Assembly (NCBI GenBank): GCA_030386875.1
Contig: CM059558.1
Location: forward strand, 13,271,752 to 13,335,751
Source of the DNA: Morinoia aosen
Lineage: Eukaryota; Arthropoda; Malacostraca; Amphipoda; Talitridae
Direction of reading: 5' to 3'
Length of the DNA stretch: 64,000 nt
Part shown: one piece after another, positions 1 to 12,212 of the stretch
Layout of the letters: each line of letters begins with the position of its first letter
Numbering within the stretch: position 1 is the first letter of the stretch
Notes under the pieces: model-generated
What the model saw: only the letters and a program-made list of their open reading frames with translations
Told to the model about the DNA's origin: nothing
Database searches by the model: none
Translations under genes and position numbers: made by a program

Positions 1-290
1 GAATAATGCGGCACAATTGGTAAGTTTTGTCATTTACTTATTCACCAGCAACAAATCATTCATAAATTTATCGAAATAATGCGGCACAATTGGTAAGTTT
101 TGTCATTTACTTATTCACAAGCAACAAATCATTCATAAATTTATCGAAATAATGCGGCACAATTGATAAGTTTTGCCATTTACTTATTATTCACCAGCAA
201 CAAATCATTCATAAATTTATCGGAACAATGCGGCACAGTTAATAAATCTTGTCAGTGATTTAATCACCAGTAACTAATCATTCATAAATT
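1..290. repeat. Tandem repeat, ~73-76 bp unit, about 4 copies
   Basis: Units start near positions 2, 75, 148 and 223 and share AATGCGGCACA followed by an AT-rich stretch ending in CATTCATAAATTT. The last unit is the most diverged. The array runs off the left edge of the window, so its true length is unknown. No coding signal is seen. Confidence 0.9.
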
Positions 291-312
291 TCTACAAGGG
301 GATACCATCGTT

Positions 313-633
313 TTAGGTGTGTGTAGGACTAGGGCCCCATTCTACCATTTCATTGAGGTTGAGCTTGTTTTTATTCATGATTTCTGCTCCAATATGTACA
401 TTGAGAGCCAAATGCAAACGAAATTTTAATATTTTTACATATTTTATATGAATACCATCTGTGAGAAAATTTCTTAAAGGATATGGAAATCGCTCGTTTT
501 TGCGCACGTAATTTAAGCCCAAACTTGGAAATAAATTTGCGTTTACAGGAGCTTCAAAAAACACAGACTGTGGTCGTGGAGCACAGTTCTCATGAATATC
601 ATGTATGAACGTGCAGTTTATTCTCAGCTGCAT
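313..633 (-). other. Unsupported 106-codon open frame
   Basis: The minus strand is open for 106 codons between the first tandem array and the Helitron at 651. The translation contains no domain, signal or motif I recognise, and no splice-site context supports it. It could be an exon fragment of a decayed gene or a chance ORF. I favour chance. Confidence 0.12.
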
Positions 634-650
634 GGCGATTATTATTCTTA

Positions 651-1337
651 CTAGTGCACACGGCCCGTCAAAAAAATGACGGGATTAGATATAGGACCAA
701 CTGAGCTTCAACATGGCTTTCCCATGGTTTCCCATGTTATTCTATGGCTTTCCAATACTTTCCCAAGTCTCAACCGCTGATATTCTATACAACCTAATCT
801 AACCTACCACTACACGTGATATTCTATATAACCTAATCTAACCTACCAATACACGTGATATTCTATACAACCTAACCTAACCTACCAATACACGTAATAT
901 TCTATACAACCTAATCTAACCTACCACTACACGTGATATTCTATATAACCTAATCTAACCTACCAATACACGTGATATTCTATACAACCTAATCTAACCT
1001 ACCACTACACGTGATATTCTATACAACCTAATCTAACCTACCACTACACGTGATATTCTATATAACCTAATCTAACCTACCAATACACGTGATATTCTAT
1101 ACAACCTAATCTAACCTACCACTACACGTGATATTCTATACAACCTAATCTAACCTACCAATACACGAGATATTCATTCCGACTCCCAATCTGCTGGGTT
1201 AAGGCACCGAAAATTGTGGAGTTGAAGGAGCTTGTATCACAGATACGCTCATCTCACACTGCAGGCTGGTGGGTGTGACACACAGACGGACGGACGGACG
1301 GACGGACGGACGGACGCGGCTCCTTTTATAATATAGA
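651..1337 (-). mobile_element. Short non-autonomous Helitron (687 bp)
   Basis: Read on the minus strand, the element begins with TC directly after an A (A|TCTATATTATAAAAGG, 1338/1337). It ends in CTAG followed by T (651/650). Just inside the 3' end is a hairpin with stem CCCGTCA/TGACGGG and a T-rich loop, 14 bp from the terminus. TC start, subterminal hairpin, CTRR end and insertion between A and T are the Helitron hallmarks. There is no Rep/helicase coding. The interior holds a GGAC/GTCC microsatellite (1284-1316) and a 39 bp CCTAA-rich array. Its first ~90 bp match the sequence starting at 62514, which supports a real family. Confidence 0.8.
777..1170. repeat. 39 bp tandem array rich in CCTAA, ~10 copies, inside the Helitron
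   Basis: The repeated unit is about 39 bp: GATATTCTATACAACC, then TAATCTAACCTACC, then a CACG-containing join. Copies differ at a few fixed positions (ACTACACG or AATACACG; TATACAACC or TATATAACC) that alternate, suggesting expansion by blocks of two units. The CCTAA/TCTAACC core resembles the insect telomere unit TTAGG but is not pure telomere. Confidence 0.85.
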
Positions 1338-1340
1338 TAA

Positions 1341-2640
1341 GCCTCATCGTTGTTAGGAAATTAGTAGAACGAAAATACTCAAACGCTGTCATTGCTATGA
1401 CCCTCATATTGATTTGAAAATTACAGAAATGAATATGATCATCGAAACACAGAGAGTTTGATATTCTGATATATATAGTCGCTTCCTATCATAGCATAGG
1501 AATGAAAATTTACGTAGCGCGGGTGTAAAAAAAACATCCGATAACATGAACATAATAACATAACATAATAAATTAACAATTTATACCTTAACGTAGCGTA
1601 ACAATTAAATAAGACGAAATAAGAAAAAAAGAGTTAACCCTTCAAGTACAAAAATTCAAATGGATTTGGGAAAAATTTCCTTGGGAAAAAGTTGTCAGTA
1701 CTCTGAAATATCAATAAAATTGCCCGTGTGTGGGTGTTTTTCACTTTAAGCAAGCGCCTAATCCTTTATTTCTAAGATAACAATTATAAATATTTAAAGC
1801 TCTGTGCTTAGCGAAAGAAATTCTCGATATTAAACATAAATTTTTTTGAATTTTCGAAGCAATCATTCACAACATTTTGTCCAAACTAATCAGAAAATGA
1901 TCGAAGGTCAAAACAATATTGCTCAAGTTAAATAGAAATGTTATTGAATATGTTGCTCCCACCCTGTAGCGTAAACTCATTAACTTCTGGAAAGTCTGAA
2001 AAATAGATTCATGAATGCTTTTAATTTCCCCAATTTTGCTATCTGTTTCAAAATATTCCCTCACTACTTAGATTCCTTTATAATTACGTTAGTGGTCCTA
2101 AACTGAAAACACTAGCCATCTTAGCACTAGAGTAACAGTCAGTACCCAAAGGATTAAGTTCAATTTACTCCATCTGAGGTTCAAAAGTCTACGGATATTA
2201 ATATGTACATTTCAGTTACAGTGAACGACCGGTGGTTTTTTTATGAAACTAAGGTGCATAGAGTTGGATAAAATTACATTTCTTCCACGAACCTAAATGA
2301 TTTCGTTTAAATTATCCATTTCAGGGCTGTGAATTTAAATTACAACAAAGACTCTTTGCATTTTAGACGTTTTGAAAAATTTCCTTGACTAACACTTTTA
2401 TACTAAAACAGCTGGATATCAAGTCATAATCCAATCTACAGCAAAGGTATGAAGAAAATAAAGGTTAGAATTAAATTAGAAAGAAAAAATTCACTCCTAA
2501 ATTTTTTATATAACTTAGAGCATTATCCATGTTAATCTTCAGTAGGTGGTCTGCAAAAAAATATAGATAGTAAGTACTCAGTAATGAGTACATTTGGATA
2601 GGGGCAAATTATCCGTGTACGCTGAAATTTTGCCCACAGT
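1341..2640. other. AT-rich sequence without recognised genes
   Basis: No open frame longer than about 65 codons, no splice-supported exon and no clear tandem or inverted repeat was seen. It is probably intergenic and ageing repeat-derived DNA. Confidence 0.5.
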
Positions 2641-2948
2641 TTAGATTAGATTAAATTATTAGTTAGTTTAAGCCTCCCTATCCGCAACAAAGGCGATCCA
2701 AAGAGAGAAAGGAAGAAGGCACCATTTAGTATAGAGTTAAGGGAACGTGGATTCTATGCAGAAAGGGCACAGAAACAGTAAGATGAGAAAGAAGTTCATG
2801 AAACAAGATCAAAGTTGAAGAAAAAAGTAATAGGTGCTGAAAAAATATGACAGCAGTGAAATGAAAAAAGATGGTCCGTAACAAAATAAAAACCTATTCT
2901 ATTTTAACAAAATGAATGCCAACCTAACCTTTAGCTCGGGCCCTGTCC
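2641..2948 (-). mobile_element. SINE-like family copy, lacks its 5' end
   Basis: This matches the ~360 bp family defined best at 43893-44251. Shared blocks include AGCCTCCCT, CACCATTTAGTAT, GGAACGTGG, ATGAAACAAGA, TTGAAGAAAAAAGT and the GCTCGGGCCCT block. In family orientation (minus) the last ~60 bp of the 5' head (the CCCTGAGGGG and gene-proximal block) are missing. No protein is encoded. Confidence 0.75.
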
Positions 2949-2949
2949 A

Positions 2950-3955
2950 CAGTTTTTACTTCTAATTTTACTTCTACTTTCGGAGGCGATTAAGCAACGT
3001 TTTATTATCGGGATCATTTAAATGAAAACCTTTCTTTTGCTGCGGACCAATTCCTTTTGGCGTAGGTAAAAAATTGTGTTCATACAAGACAGTGCTCCAT
3101 CTCATGCAGTGAACGCATCGAAGCAATCTTGCATCACTAGCTTTAAAGGATAAAAACATGAATAATGCTTTACTCTAATCAAACCTGTTGTATATCATCT
3201 TGTAAATTGTTTGTAAAGGCATCATCTTGACATGGTGGCATTAATTTTTATAATGCGAACTCAATTGAAAATATGACAATTCTAACCAGATGAAACGGCT
3301 TCAATGCAGATGGACGGCAACTTTTTGATGGACTGCAATAAGAAAAATGTATCAAAACAAAGAAAAATGTATCAAATGTATCAAAAAGAAGAAGTGTCGA
3401 GCTGATGTGCTTATGAAGTTCTCTACTTCAAAGGTAAATGTCCAATAGGAGAGAGTCATCAAACGAAACGAACATTACATCAGCAAATAATAAAATTAGT
3501 TTCTAATGAATAATTTTTTTATTAATATGCGGTGTATTTAATGGTATTCATAAATCGTTTCCATTCTTTTTTGGTCATTATTTTATGATACTTGTGCAGA
3601 ATTAATATGCGATTTATATTGTTGAACAGTAAATTTAAATATTTGTTTCAATTGTGGTTCTTTTAATTGAGATTTTAATTTTATTAAAAAGACTGAATAA
3701 AACTTAGCTTTGAATTGACCAGATGTAGGAAATTGAATGCAAAGTTATTTTTTAAACATTTTGAGAAATGTTAAAGCATTTTTTAGTGGGGTTGCATAGT
3801 AAAAATTGCAAATTACCAAAATTCTGAACAAAAAAAGCAATGCAGTGGCCATTGTAATGTACTACTTTCATGACCCAATTTTACCCACAAATTCAGTACT
3901 TCACAGCAGTAATGGCAGACGCTGAAATAATTGTAAATAGCACGCAAAATAAATA
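2950..3955. other. AT-rich intergenic sequence
   Basis: Nothing beyond short chance open frames and a small local duplication of AGAAAAATGTATCAAA at about 3340-3385 is visible. Confidence 0.4.
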
Positions 3956-3959
3956 GTTT

Positions 3960-4245
3960 ACTTGCAAGCGATTCAAATAAAATAGTTTGCAAAGTTAAAT
4001 AATTTTCTACAGTACATGTAGGCGCTTCGAATAAAATAATTAACAAATTAAATAATTTCCTACAGTACATGTAGGCCCTTGAAATGAAGCAATTAACAAA
4101 ATTGAACAATTTTCTACAGTACATGTAGGCGCTTGAAATAAAATAATAACCAAAATTAAATAATTTCCTACAGTACATGTAGGCGCCTTGAAATAGAATA
4201 ATTAACAAAATTAAATAATTTTCTACCGTACGTGCAGGCGCTTCA
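3960..4245. repeat. Tandem repeat, ~57 bp unit, ~5 copies
   Basis: Each unit contains CAGTACATGTAGGCGCTT, then AATAAAATAATTAAC, then an AT-rich spacer ending in TTTTCTA. The unit length is a multiple of three, so a long minus-strand frame stays open and gives a repetitive Met-Tyr-Cys-Arg-Lys peptide. I regard that frame as an artefact of the array. Confidence 0.85.
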
Positions 4246-5490
4246 CCTCGGATACAAACATACGCGTACACCCAAAATCAACATCTACTTTTCTTTGACA
4301 ACCATACCTCCTTTAGACATTTGTGCCTCCCTAACAATCGCCCTCGCGAACAATACAAGTGTTTTTATTGTGCGTGTTTTATGATCATTGATCACTGGGA
4401 AATATTGCAAGGGGACGAAGAGAAATAACCACATCAATAAGAAAAAGAAAAGAAAGAAAGAAAAACAGTTTATTTTGAATAAAGATGGACAAAAAATTTA
4501 GTTCATCATTGGTTTTTAAAATATCTTGATGTAAATAAACTTATATGGTACACACACGTGAGTATTGTAATACCCATGTCACTAGTCGAAAACAAAGTTT
4601 GAGGGCAATGTATTCCTAATGTTGCTTAATCTAGATTTGATGATATATGTAACTACAATGATAAAACCCCACTTCGGATAATATAGGGGCATTCTCTCAG
4701 ATATTTGCAGCAACACATCACATTAAAACCACATAACTCTAGTCGAACTGATTGAAAAGATTATCAGTACAGATCCGAACGCGAATCTGTAGGTAAATAC
4801 AACAAGGTAACTGTGGGATACAAATAGTGATTTAATTGTGTCACGTTTTTTATTTTAATTTTTGTAGCTTAAATTTGAATATCGCATTGATTGGAACCCT
4901 AAATGACAAAACTCTTCACGTATTTGTTATTTTGTGCCTGCAAATTGGGTATCGGAGACAGCAGAACTTTATAATTAATTCTGAGCAACAATTAATGCCA
5001 GGCTCGAATGCGAACAACGCAAACAAGAGACTAGGATAGTCCAAAATAAAACTAATAAATACAAATTTAAAATAAAATTCACCTCTAGTTGAATTTACGG
5101 CGAGTTTCTGAATCTTTTCAACACAGCATTTCACGATTTAGAGGGTTGAGAATTACGGAACTGGCGAAGCAAAGCTAATAAAAAAGGCCCGCTGCACGTG
5201 ACTCTGCACTGCAGAGCACACCTTGTGTACGAATATGTCTCGCAGAAATAGAGCTCGAATCAGAAATGTATAGACCCGAGATTGTTATATATATGCAACC
5301 GCGAAAATGTCTCACGGAAATAGAGTTCATGACATGAAAAATAGAGAAATGTCTCATTTGTGCCGCGAAAATAGAGCTATCAGAGCTCAAATCAGTAATT
5401 CATTTACCCGAGATTTTTATCACCAGCGCACCGTACATCAACTTGATTAATTACGAATGATAAACATGTAGTAAAATAATTTTCACCTTC
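4246..5490. other. Intergenic; includes a diverged two-unit duplication at 5235-5425
   Basis: Between 5235 and 5425, blocks GAAATAGAGCTC...CCCGAGATT...TTAT occur twice, about 130 bp apart, with a third partial AATAGAG block between. No gene is supported. The 60-90 codon open frames here have no domain-like content. Confidence 0.45.
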
Positions 5491-5549
5491 ATGACCAGCG
5501 CCAAACATACTCGTACTTGCATCGTAAGTACATTGAGTCGTACTTCCAT

Positions 5550-6425
5550 TCTTACATTACTCCCTCATTTAAAAAATTCACTTACGCTCCCTTCGACATT
5601 ACTCCCTCATTTAAAAAAAATCCCCTTACGCTCCCGTCTCCATTGCCTGCGAGCACCCTATCTCAGTTCTATTGAAGAAGACAAGGCTTGTCTTAGAAGA
5701 TTTGAGCGCACAAACGGTGGTGTCGAGATAATTACGAGTGTTAGACATCTATTAAAATATCTCTCACATTCATGACCATCACCGAATTAGCCTCCATTAT
5801 TAAATCCCCTCATTTATAAAATTACCTCGCATTTCTTTTTCCATTCATTCCCTCATTTAGAAAATTCAATTCACGCTTCTTTCTTCATTGATTCCCTCAT
5901 TTAAAAAATTCATTGACGCTCCTTTCTCCATTGATTCCCTCATTTAAAAAATTCATTTACGCTCCTTTCTGCATTGATTCCCTCATTTAAAAAAACTCCC
6001 CTCACGTTTCCTTCTCCATGGATTCCCTCGTTTCAAAAATCCATTTACGCTCCTTTCTCCATTGATTCCCTCATTTAAAAAACTCCCCTTACGTTTCCTT
6101 CTCCATGGATTCCCTCGTTTCAAAAATCCATTTACGCTCCTTTCTCCATTAATTCCCTCGTTTAAAAAACTCCCCTCACGTTTCCTTCTCCATGGATTCC
6201 CTCGTTTCAAAAATCCATTTACGCTCCTTTCTCCATTGATTCCCTCATTTAAAAAACTTCCCTCTCGTTTCCTTCTCCATGGATTCCCTCGTTTCAAAAA
6301 TCCATTTACGCTCCTTTCTCCATTGATTCCCTCATTTAAAAAACTCCCCTCACGTTTCCTTCTCCATGGATTGCCTCGCCTAAAAAATCTAAAAAATCAA
6401 TTTACGCTCCATTCTGCACTACCTG
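5550..6425. repeat. 44 bp tandem array with an 88 bp higher-order unit
   Basis: The basic unit is about 44 bp: CCCTCATTTAAAAAATTC, then an ATTTACGCTCCTTTCTCC block, then ATTGATT. From ~5990 two variants alternate. One carries CTCCCCTCACGTTTCCTTC and ATGGATTCCCTCG; the other carries ATCCATTTACGCTCC. Together they form a nearly perfect 88 bp higher-order repeat with about five copies. Frames on both strands stay open through it, giving 29-residue repetitive peptides. Confidence 0.9.
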
Positions 6426-6714
6426 CAAGCACCCCATCTCAATTGTACTGAAGCAGACGCGCCTTATTTTAGCAGATGTGAGCGCACAAACGGCGGTGTT
6501 GAGATAATGTGGAGGCTCGCAAGGAGGTCACGCACGTTTTTAAAAGAGCATACATAAGTAAGGGGAGGAAGATTAAGGGGAGTGCGGGCAGCAGCCCTGG
6601 CAGCCCGCCAGAGCTGATAGCGGAGTTTGAACGGCAGAAATACATCACACGGCAGCCATCGAATACGTCGTGAATCCCTCCCTGCCCTCCCACTTCGCCT
6701 TAATGGTCTCCATT

Positions 6715-6895
6715 AGCTCTGACAGCTATTTCAATGATGTCCATTAGCTCTGTGAGGCATTTCTATTAGCTCCGTGGGGAGTTTCAATGATGTCCATTAG
6801 CTCTGTGAGGCATTTCAATGATGTCCATTAGCTCTATGAGGCATTTCAATGATGTCCATTAGCTCTATATGAGGCATTTCAAAGATGTCTGTTAG
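6715..6895. repeat. ~31-34 bp tandem repeat, ~5 copies
   Basis: GATGTCCATTAGCTCTGTGAGG followed by CATTTCAAT recurs from 6715 to about 6895, with small length changes. It adjoins an ORF starting inside the last unit that I do not accept as a gene. Confidence 0.85.
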
Positions 6896-8085
6896 CTCTG
6901 TCCATCAGATTTCATCTCGGCTGTTGAGGCTCCAAACTATCAACACAAACACGGCCAAAGAGCTTGTGTCTGTCCGCCGGTACATGTGTGGTAGTTCTGA
7001 TGTCGCGGGGTCGCGGAATTTATATACACTGGGCTGCGCGGCCCCACTTCACCAGCCTAACCAACGAAAAGCACGGGTCGTAGCGCTGCTACCTTATTTT
7101 CAATGCATTCCAGGATCCGTCTTAATCTATCAACCTATCTCCAGAGCATCCAAGGCTCGAATCAGCCAACAAATTCCAAAGACGTCCCAGGCTTCGGTAC
7201 AGTCGCCGACAAAAGGGTTTACCAAAGTGCACTTGAGCGCAAAGTACGACCGAACTTCTCTTGACCACTTCGCACCAGCTTCCTGTTAGTTTCTAGACCC
7301 AAACTTGTGGCGCTATTCTCTATCCGGCTTTCATGGAAAACAACAAAATGCGAAACTTACGTTTATTGGTGTCCACATTCAGGATATTACACTTTAAAAC
7401 ATACCACTTACGGTAAAACCGGTCGGCATGACTATGCTACCTGAAAACTATACAATCCTGCCTCATACATTTGGCGACTATCTTATGACGGAATCTTCTA
7501 GCACCGGACGTTAGCCTTTATTACTTGTCCTTGCTCAGACCCACCATATCACGCACAACGTAGCCACCGATGAAAGTATACACGGAGGAGTGCAAAGGTA
7601 GCCAACCGACCTCTACAAGCTTCAAAAACTAACTCTCCTAACCTATCCTCGGCAACCCTCCACATGCTCTCGCTATTACGCGTAACAGGTCGCACGTGGA
7701 TGTCACTTTCCAGAGTATACAGAACGCAACTACTAACAAACAAGACGCAACTAAAAATAATAAGGATTCAAAATAGTAGCACACTACTATACCTGCATTA
7801 GTTTTAAACTTCGATACGAGATGATGGGTTCGTTGAATGAAAAAATGAGAAACAGGCTACATCAAGACATAAATCGTATGAACGGTTTTGACGCTAGTTG
7901 AAAAATGAGTGGAGATCAGGTGGCATCGAACTCATTTTCAAATTGTGAGGAAATAAGGAGTATTTTTTTACAGAAAAACTGTTATTTAAATGTTAAGCAA
8001 TAAGAAATGAATGTGAGGTTTTTAAGCGGCCGCACGTCTTAATCTTATAAAAAAATGAATATAAAGCTAGCCCAGGTTTGCCTTC
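6896..8085. other. Higher-GC unique-looking sequence with an unsupported 134-codon frame
   Basis: A plus-strand frame from 6885 to 7289 is open for 134 codons, but its ATG lies in the last unit of the preceding minisatellite and the translation has no recognised domain. A minus-strand frame at 7549-7743 is similarly unsupported. The rest shows no repeat structure. Confidence 0.3.
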
Positions 8086-8089
8086 GTTA

Positions 8090-8430
8090 CCAGCTAATTA
8101 TATGATATTTTCCAACTGATTTTAAAATTAACAACGCGGGAATCACACGGAGCCCAAAGATAGTGATTTGAAATTTCATAAAATTTCTACCTGCTGTTTC
8201 CTTTCTGATAGCAGTGCAATTGAAATCTAATCGTAATACCAATATTTTCCCCAATGAGCTAGGCAAATGATATTTTAGAACTGATTACAAAATTACCTGC
8301 AGGGAAATCTCACAAAGCTCAAAGACTGTGTATTGAAATTTCAAAAATTTTCATCCTGCTACAACCTTTACGATATTATTACACTTTTAATCTAATCGTA
8401 TTATTAAAGTTCCCCCATAATGTTTGACAT
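8090..8430. repeat. Old tandem duplication, two ~173 bp units
   Basis: Unit 1 (about 8090-8262) and unit 2 (about 8263-8430) share, in order, ATGATATTTT, AACTGATT, AAATTAC/AAATTAAC, CACA/CACGGAGC, GAAATTTCA, CTGCT and AATCTAATCGTA. Identity looks near 70 per cent. There is no coding signal. Confidence 0.65.
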
Positions 8431-8789
8431 AGAAGCGAATGTACAACTTTTTGGTTTAGAAATAAAACCAGCGTCTCTAGAGAAGTTCGGAAAGTGCGGT
8501 TTCATCATGTCCTAGTGAGTTTTGATAAATAATCCCAAATACAATACAATAAACTGATTTCACGTAAATGGCACGTCTAAAATAATATTTGAAGCATAAT
8601 TAACTTTTCTGAATTACCTGAGCATATTTGCTTTAAATTAAAAATATCGAACTTTACATTGAGCATTGAGTGTTTTACATTGAACTTTTCATTGAGCTCT
8701 CAAGCTTGAGCTCTCGAACCGCAATAGTTGAATTTGCGATGCTGGACGTCCCATTTTAGACAAAAAGCAATGACCATATATTTTATACA

Positions 8790-9121
8790 CAGGGTCTTCG
8801 CTATAAATGTATCCACTGACACATAAGTATACAGTATGTCCCAAGAAAACCCGAAACTAGTATTTATTTTCCCGTATCAGTAATACCATCATAAAATACC
8901 CATAAGTATTTAATTTCAAGCAAAATTATGCGGTATTACTGATACGGGCATTCTTATGATGGTATTACTGATACGGGAATATAAATACTCGGTTCGGGAT
9001 TTTGTGGGTCATACTGTATGTATGATACTGGAACCATATATGTGAATTAAACTGTTGTATGGTTCCGGTATCATATATACACATATATTGGTCAGTGGGT
9101 ACAGTTTTAGCGGACACCATG
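8790..9121. repeat. Nested hairpin complex (three inverted repeats)
   Basis: Outer arms 8790-8820 and 9091-9121 are inverted copies sharing CACTGAC and TTCGCTA-like blocks. Inside, 8831-8892 pairs with 8956-9018 (GTATTTAT, CCCGTATCAGTAATACCATC). A third hairpin occupies 9022-9074 (ATGATACTGGAACCATA against TATGGTTCCGGTATCAT). An extra inverted GGTATTACTGATACGGGC at 8931-8949 sits in the middle loop. This is best read as MITEs inserted within, or next to, MITEs. Confidence 0.75.
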
Positions 9122-11075
9122 TATTCACATCATGCAATGTAACTGTTCGAGCTCGAAACTTGTTTCTTGTTCCGAAGAAAATAGTAACATAATATTTTCA
9201 GTGACAAAGTTATCATGACAGCAATTAGTTAAGGTATAATTTAGAGCCTTATTTAAATGATTAAAAGAGCAAAACGACGAGTTTCACGAACCGATGATCC
9301 GATGCGGATGATCCAAGAACGTTTAAAGGTGTACATTGTACAGGAATGGATTTGTTTCTAATTCTATCATATATTGATCAGACCTATTTTTAAGGAATTT
9401 TGGTACAACATATTATGACATTTAGTAGAGATTTGCATTAAAAATATTGGGTTGTATTTCTTTGATCTATGTAGAGAAAGACACCGAAAATTTTTTTAAA
9501 AACTACCATGGAGTCACTGAACAGAATATCAATTTATGCTACACAAACATCTTTGAAAACACGGATGTTGTACTTAGTTGTTAGGCAGTTCCTGAAGGAA
9601 GGAGAAAGTGGCAAGTTAAAAAAAACTTAAAATTTAAAGTTAGGAGAACTTACATTAGGAGTACAAAGAAAATGAGAATTAAGTTTTAAAATTAGTTTTC
9701 AAACTTGCTGTATCCCATATTTCTCCTCCTAGAAATTAGTTAAAAATCACACTTTTTACGACGTAAAATTACTTGTTATCAGGTATATTAACTTCCTGAA
9801 AAAATTTTTGAAGAATTATTGGGAAATGTTCTTTCAAGAATCGATATATGTAACAAACCGTATCCACAATACAGCATGTGAAATAACCATCACAAGTGTG
9901 TCCAGAGAAAAAGTTTATGGAAAAAGTTTATTGTTAAACAGTTGACACAAAAGTATGACACGTACGATTAAAAATTTTGAAAGAACGTGAATTTTTCTCC
10001 CCGGTTGAGGGAAGACATTGACTTACCTGTGACACGAAAAAAGTTATATTCCATACGTTATCGGTAAAATCAGATTTTGCAAGCAAGGTGCTAAAATTTT
10101 AAAGAATATGAAACAATAAAATTCACCGTTTATTATTGCTGAAAGCAGACAGAGACCACCAACTAACCAACCGAACTAACAAGCATACAAACAAGCCACC
10201 ATGCAAGTTTTTTGGAGCTTCAAAAGTAGAGTACACATATACACAATCGGATAGTATATATGAAGGATATGATATACAAAATATTCTATTTAAAACGCCT
10301 TGCCTGTATGCGCTGGAATATCATCTATGAACATAGGATATGCAAAACATTTAATGCAACGTACCTTTGTATGCGCAGTGTTGCACATTACACCATGCAG
10401 CGGCCAGCATCCGTGACGTAGAAGTCCGTAGGTCAACTGTAACTGTCAGGGCGTCCGCCAGCATCCAATCGCAAGGATTCCCGCCAATAGCGTCGCCTGC
10501 CAGACGTACTTATTGGTAAACACGGAAGTAGTATGTGGTGCAATCTCCGTACTCCATTAGGCATTATTTCTAGGATCAATATACCAGTGTTTTGCATTTG
10601 CCTAATTTTGACAGCTTCAATCGATGTTAAAAAGCATGCTAGAACGCAATATAAAAGTCAGCTACTTGGAACTGGCTGGTGACCTTCAAATCGTGGTTTT
10701 TGTACAAGACATGTCTGCAGGGAACAGGCGCCCATCGTCAGGCTACCCCTACAGATTTCCCAAGATAGTCTGCAAGTCTATTCTCAGATGCGAAGAATTT
10801 ATATTTATTTTTCGATTAGATACTGCTCAATAATAATAATAGAGCGATTTGCAATGTAGTGAGTGAGCAAATTTTTACTGCGTCCCTCCGTATTTCTTAG
10901 AAGTTCAAGAAATTTCCGTCGTCTTGCCATCAAGGCGCGCACTTGACATATGGCAACACCGGTGCGCATTCAGCCCTCTTGACAAGACGATTGTGTATGT
11001 AGCGGTGATGAAGCAGGTGCAACATCGTCGTGTGGAGAAAAATGATTGCACTACGGTTCTCTTCAAGATAACAAC
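9122..11075. other. Intergenic sequence
   Basis: No repeat array or supported gene was found. A GC-richer patch at 10385-10515 contains clustered CpGs but no open frame of note. The short plus-strand frames at 10136-10330 and 10624-10833 look like chance. Confidence 0.4.
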
Positions 11076-11079
11076 CATT

Positions 11080-11330
11080 TTTACTGCTTAACACGTAAAT
11101 ATCGGAAGTATCTTATATGCGAATTATAATTGGAGAAATATTTCTACTGCGGTACGCGTGAATATCGTAAGTATATTATCTGCGAATTATAATTGAAAAA
11201 ATATTTTTACTGCGGAACGCGTAAATACCGTGAAAATATTACATGTGAATTATGAACGAGAAAATATTTGTACTGCGGAATGCGAAAATATCGTGAATAT
11301 ATTACAAGGGAATTATAAACGAGAGAACAT
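11080..11330. repeat. ~61 bp tandem repeat, 4 units
   Basis: Units share ACTGCGGAACGCGTAAATA, TCGTGAATATATTA and GAATTATAA..GAGAAAATATTT. They differ by 10-20 per cent. Confidence 0.8.
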
Positions 11331-12112
11331 CTTGTTCTCTGTACCCCTAACTCACGGTTACTTCCTAGTGAATCTCATTTAGTGTTGAGAGGGATTTCCC
11401 TATTATTTATTGACCGATTAGGACTATAACTCGTTTTAAAATAACGCATTAATAACTGAAGGTGAGTTCTATTGCATAAGGCAGGTATATTGCTGAATTC
11501 ATGTTTATATAATTCCTAAACGTTCGGAGAAAATGGCTAGCTATACAAAGCAACGATAATGAATTATTTACATTGTTCACCCATATTTTCTGCGTGAAAT
11601 TCCAATAAACTAATTGCAGACCAAAGTGCTCTACCGTTCTCTGATATAATCAGGAAAACATAGTTCGAAATATAAAGCGAGGTACATTGCAGCATTTTTT
11701 CAAAGTCAACTGCAGCTCATACGAGTCTTCTTATTCCGGAAAAATAAATACTGCTGGTAATTAAGGCAGCCTGAAACTCTGGTAAACACGTAATTTTGCA
11801 GAGAACGACTATCCTTCAGAGGTGGAGTATCAGAAGAGACTGGAAAGCAAAAATTTTTAGCTAACTTTTTCAGCTCGCATAAAAAGCTTGACGTCCTCTA
11901 TGGGTATGCAAATTGACACGATCCCGTTGGAAGACACACAATTTCCTGCAGAAAAAATTATTCCTGATAGCAAAAAATCTAAAGTTACTTTCCCATTCGG
12001 GTCTGACTGACTTTGAAAGGATCATGATTTTCTAAACAGCTTGTTTTTGCCATCAGTAAGATCATCACGCAAAGCTATTTCAATAGACTGCTCTTTAAAC
12101 GTCTACTTCCAT
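11331..12112. other. Intergenic sequence
   Basis: Nothing recognised. Confidence 0.4.
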
Positions 12113-12212
12113 GTCTAACTTTTTCGTCAGAGCATGCATGTTTTTCCCCGCCCAAGCGATTTAATTACTTGGGCGGTGAAAAACATGCATGTAGGCGGCG
12201 AAAAAGTTAGAC
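12113..12212. repeat. 100 bp near-perfect palindrome
   Basis: Two 45 bp arms (12113-12157 and 12168-12212) pair almost completely. Each has GTCTAACTTTTTCG at the outside and CATGCATGTTTTT plus CGCCCAAG at the inside, with an AT-rich loop of about 10 bp. It could be a small foldback MITE or a transcribed hairpin. Its short, sharply bounded, high-identity arms set it apart from its surroundings. Confidence 0.85.

Noticed and set aside
5983..6451. Long frames on both strands with 29-residue repeats
   Set aside because: They are by-products of the 88 bp higher-order tandem repeat; opposite strands are equally open.
6885..7289. 134-codon plus-strand ORF
   Set aside because: It starts inside a minisatellite unit, has no recognised domain, and lacks splice or poly(A) context.
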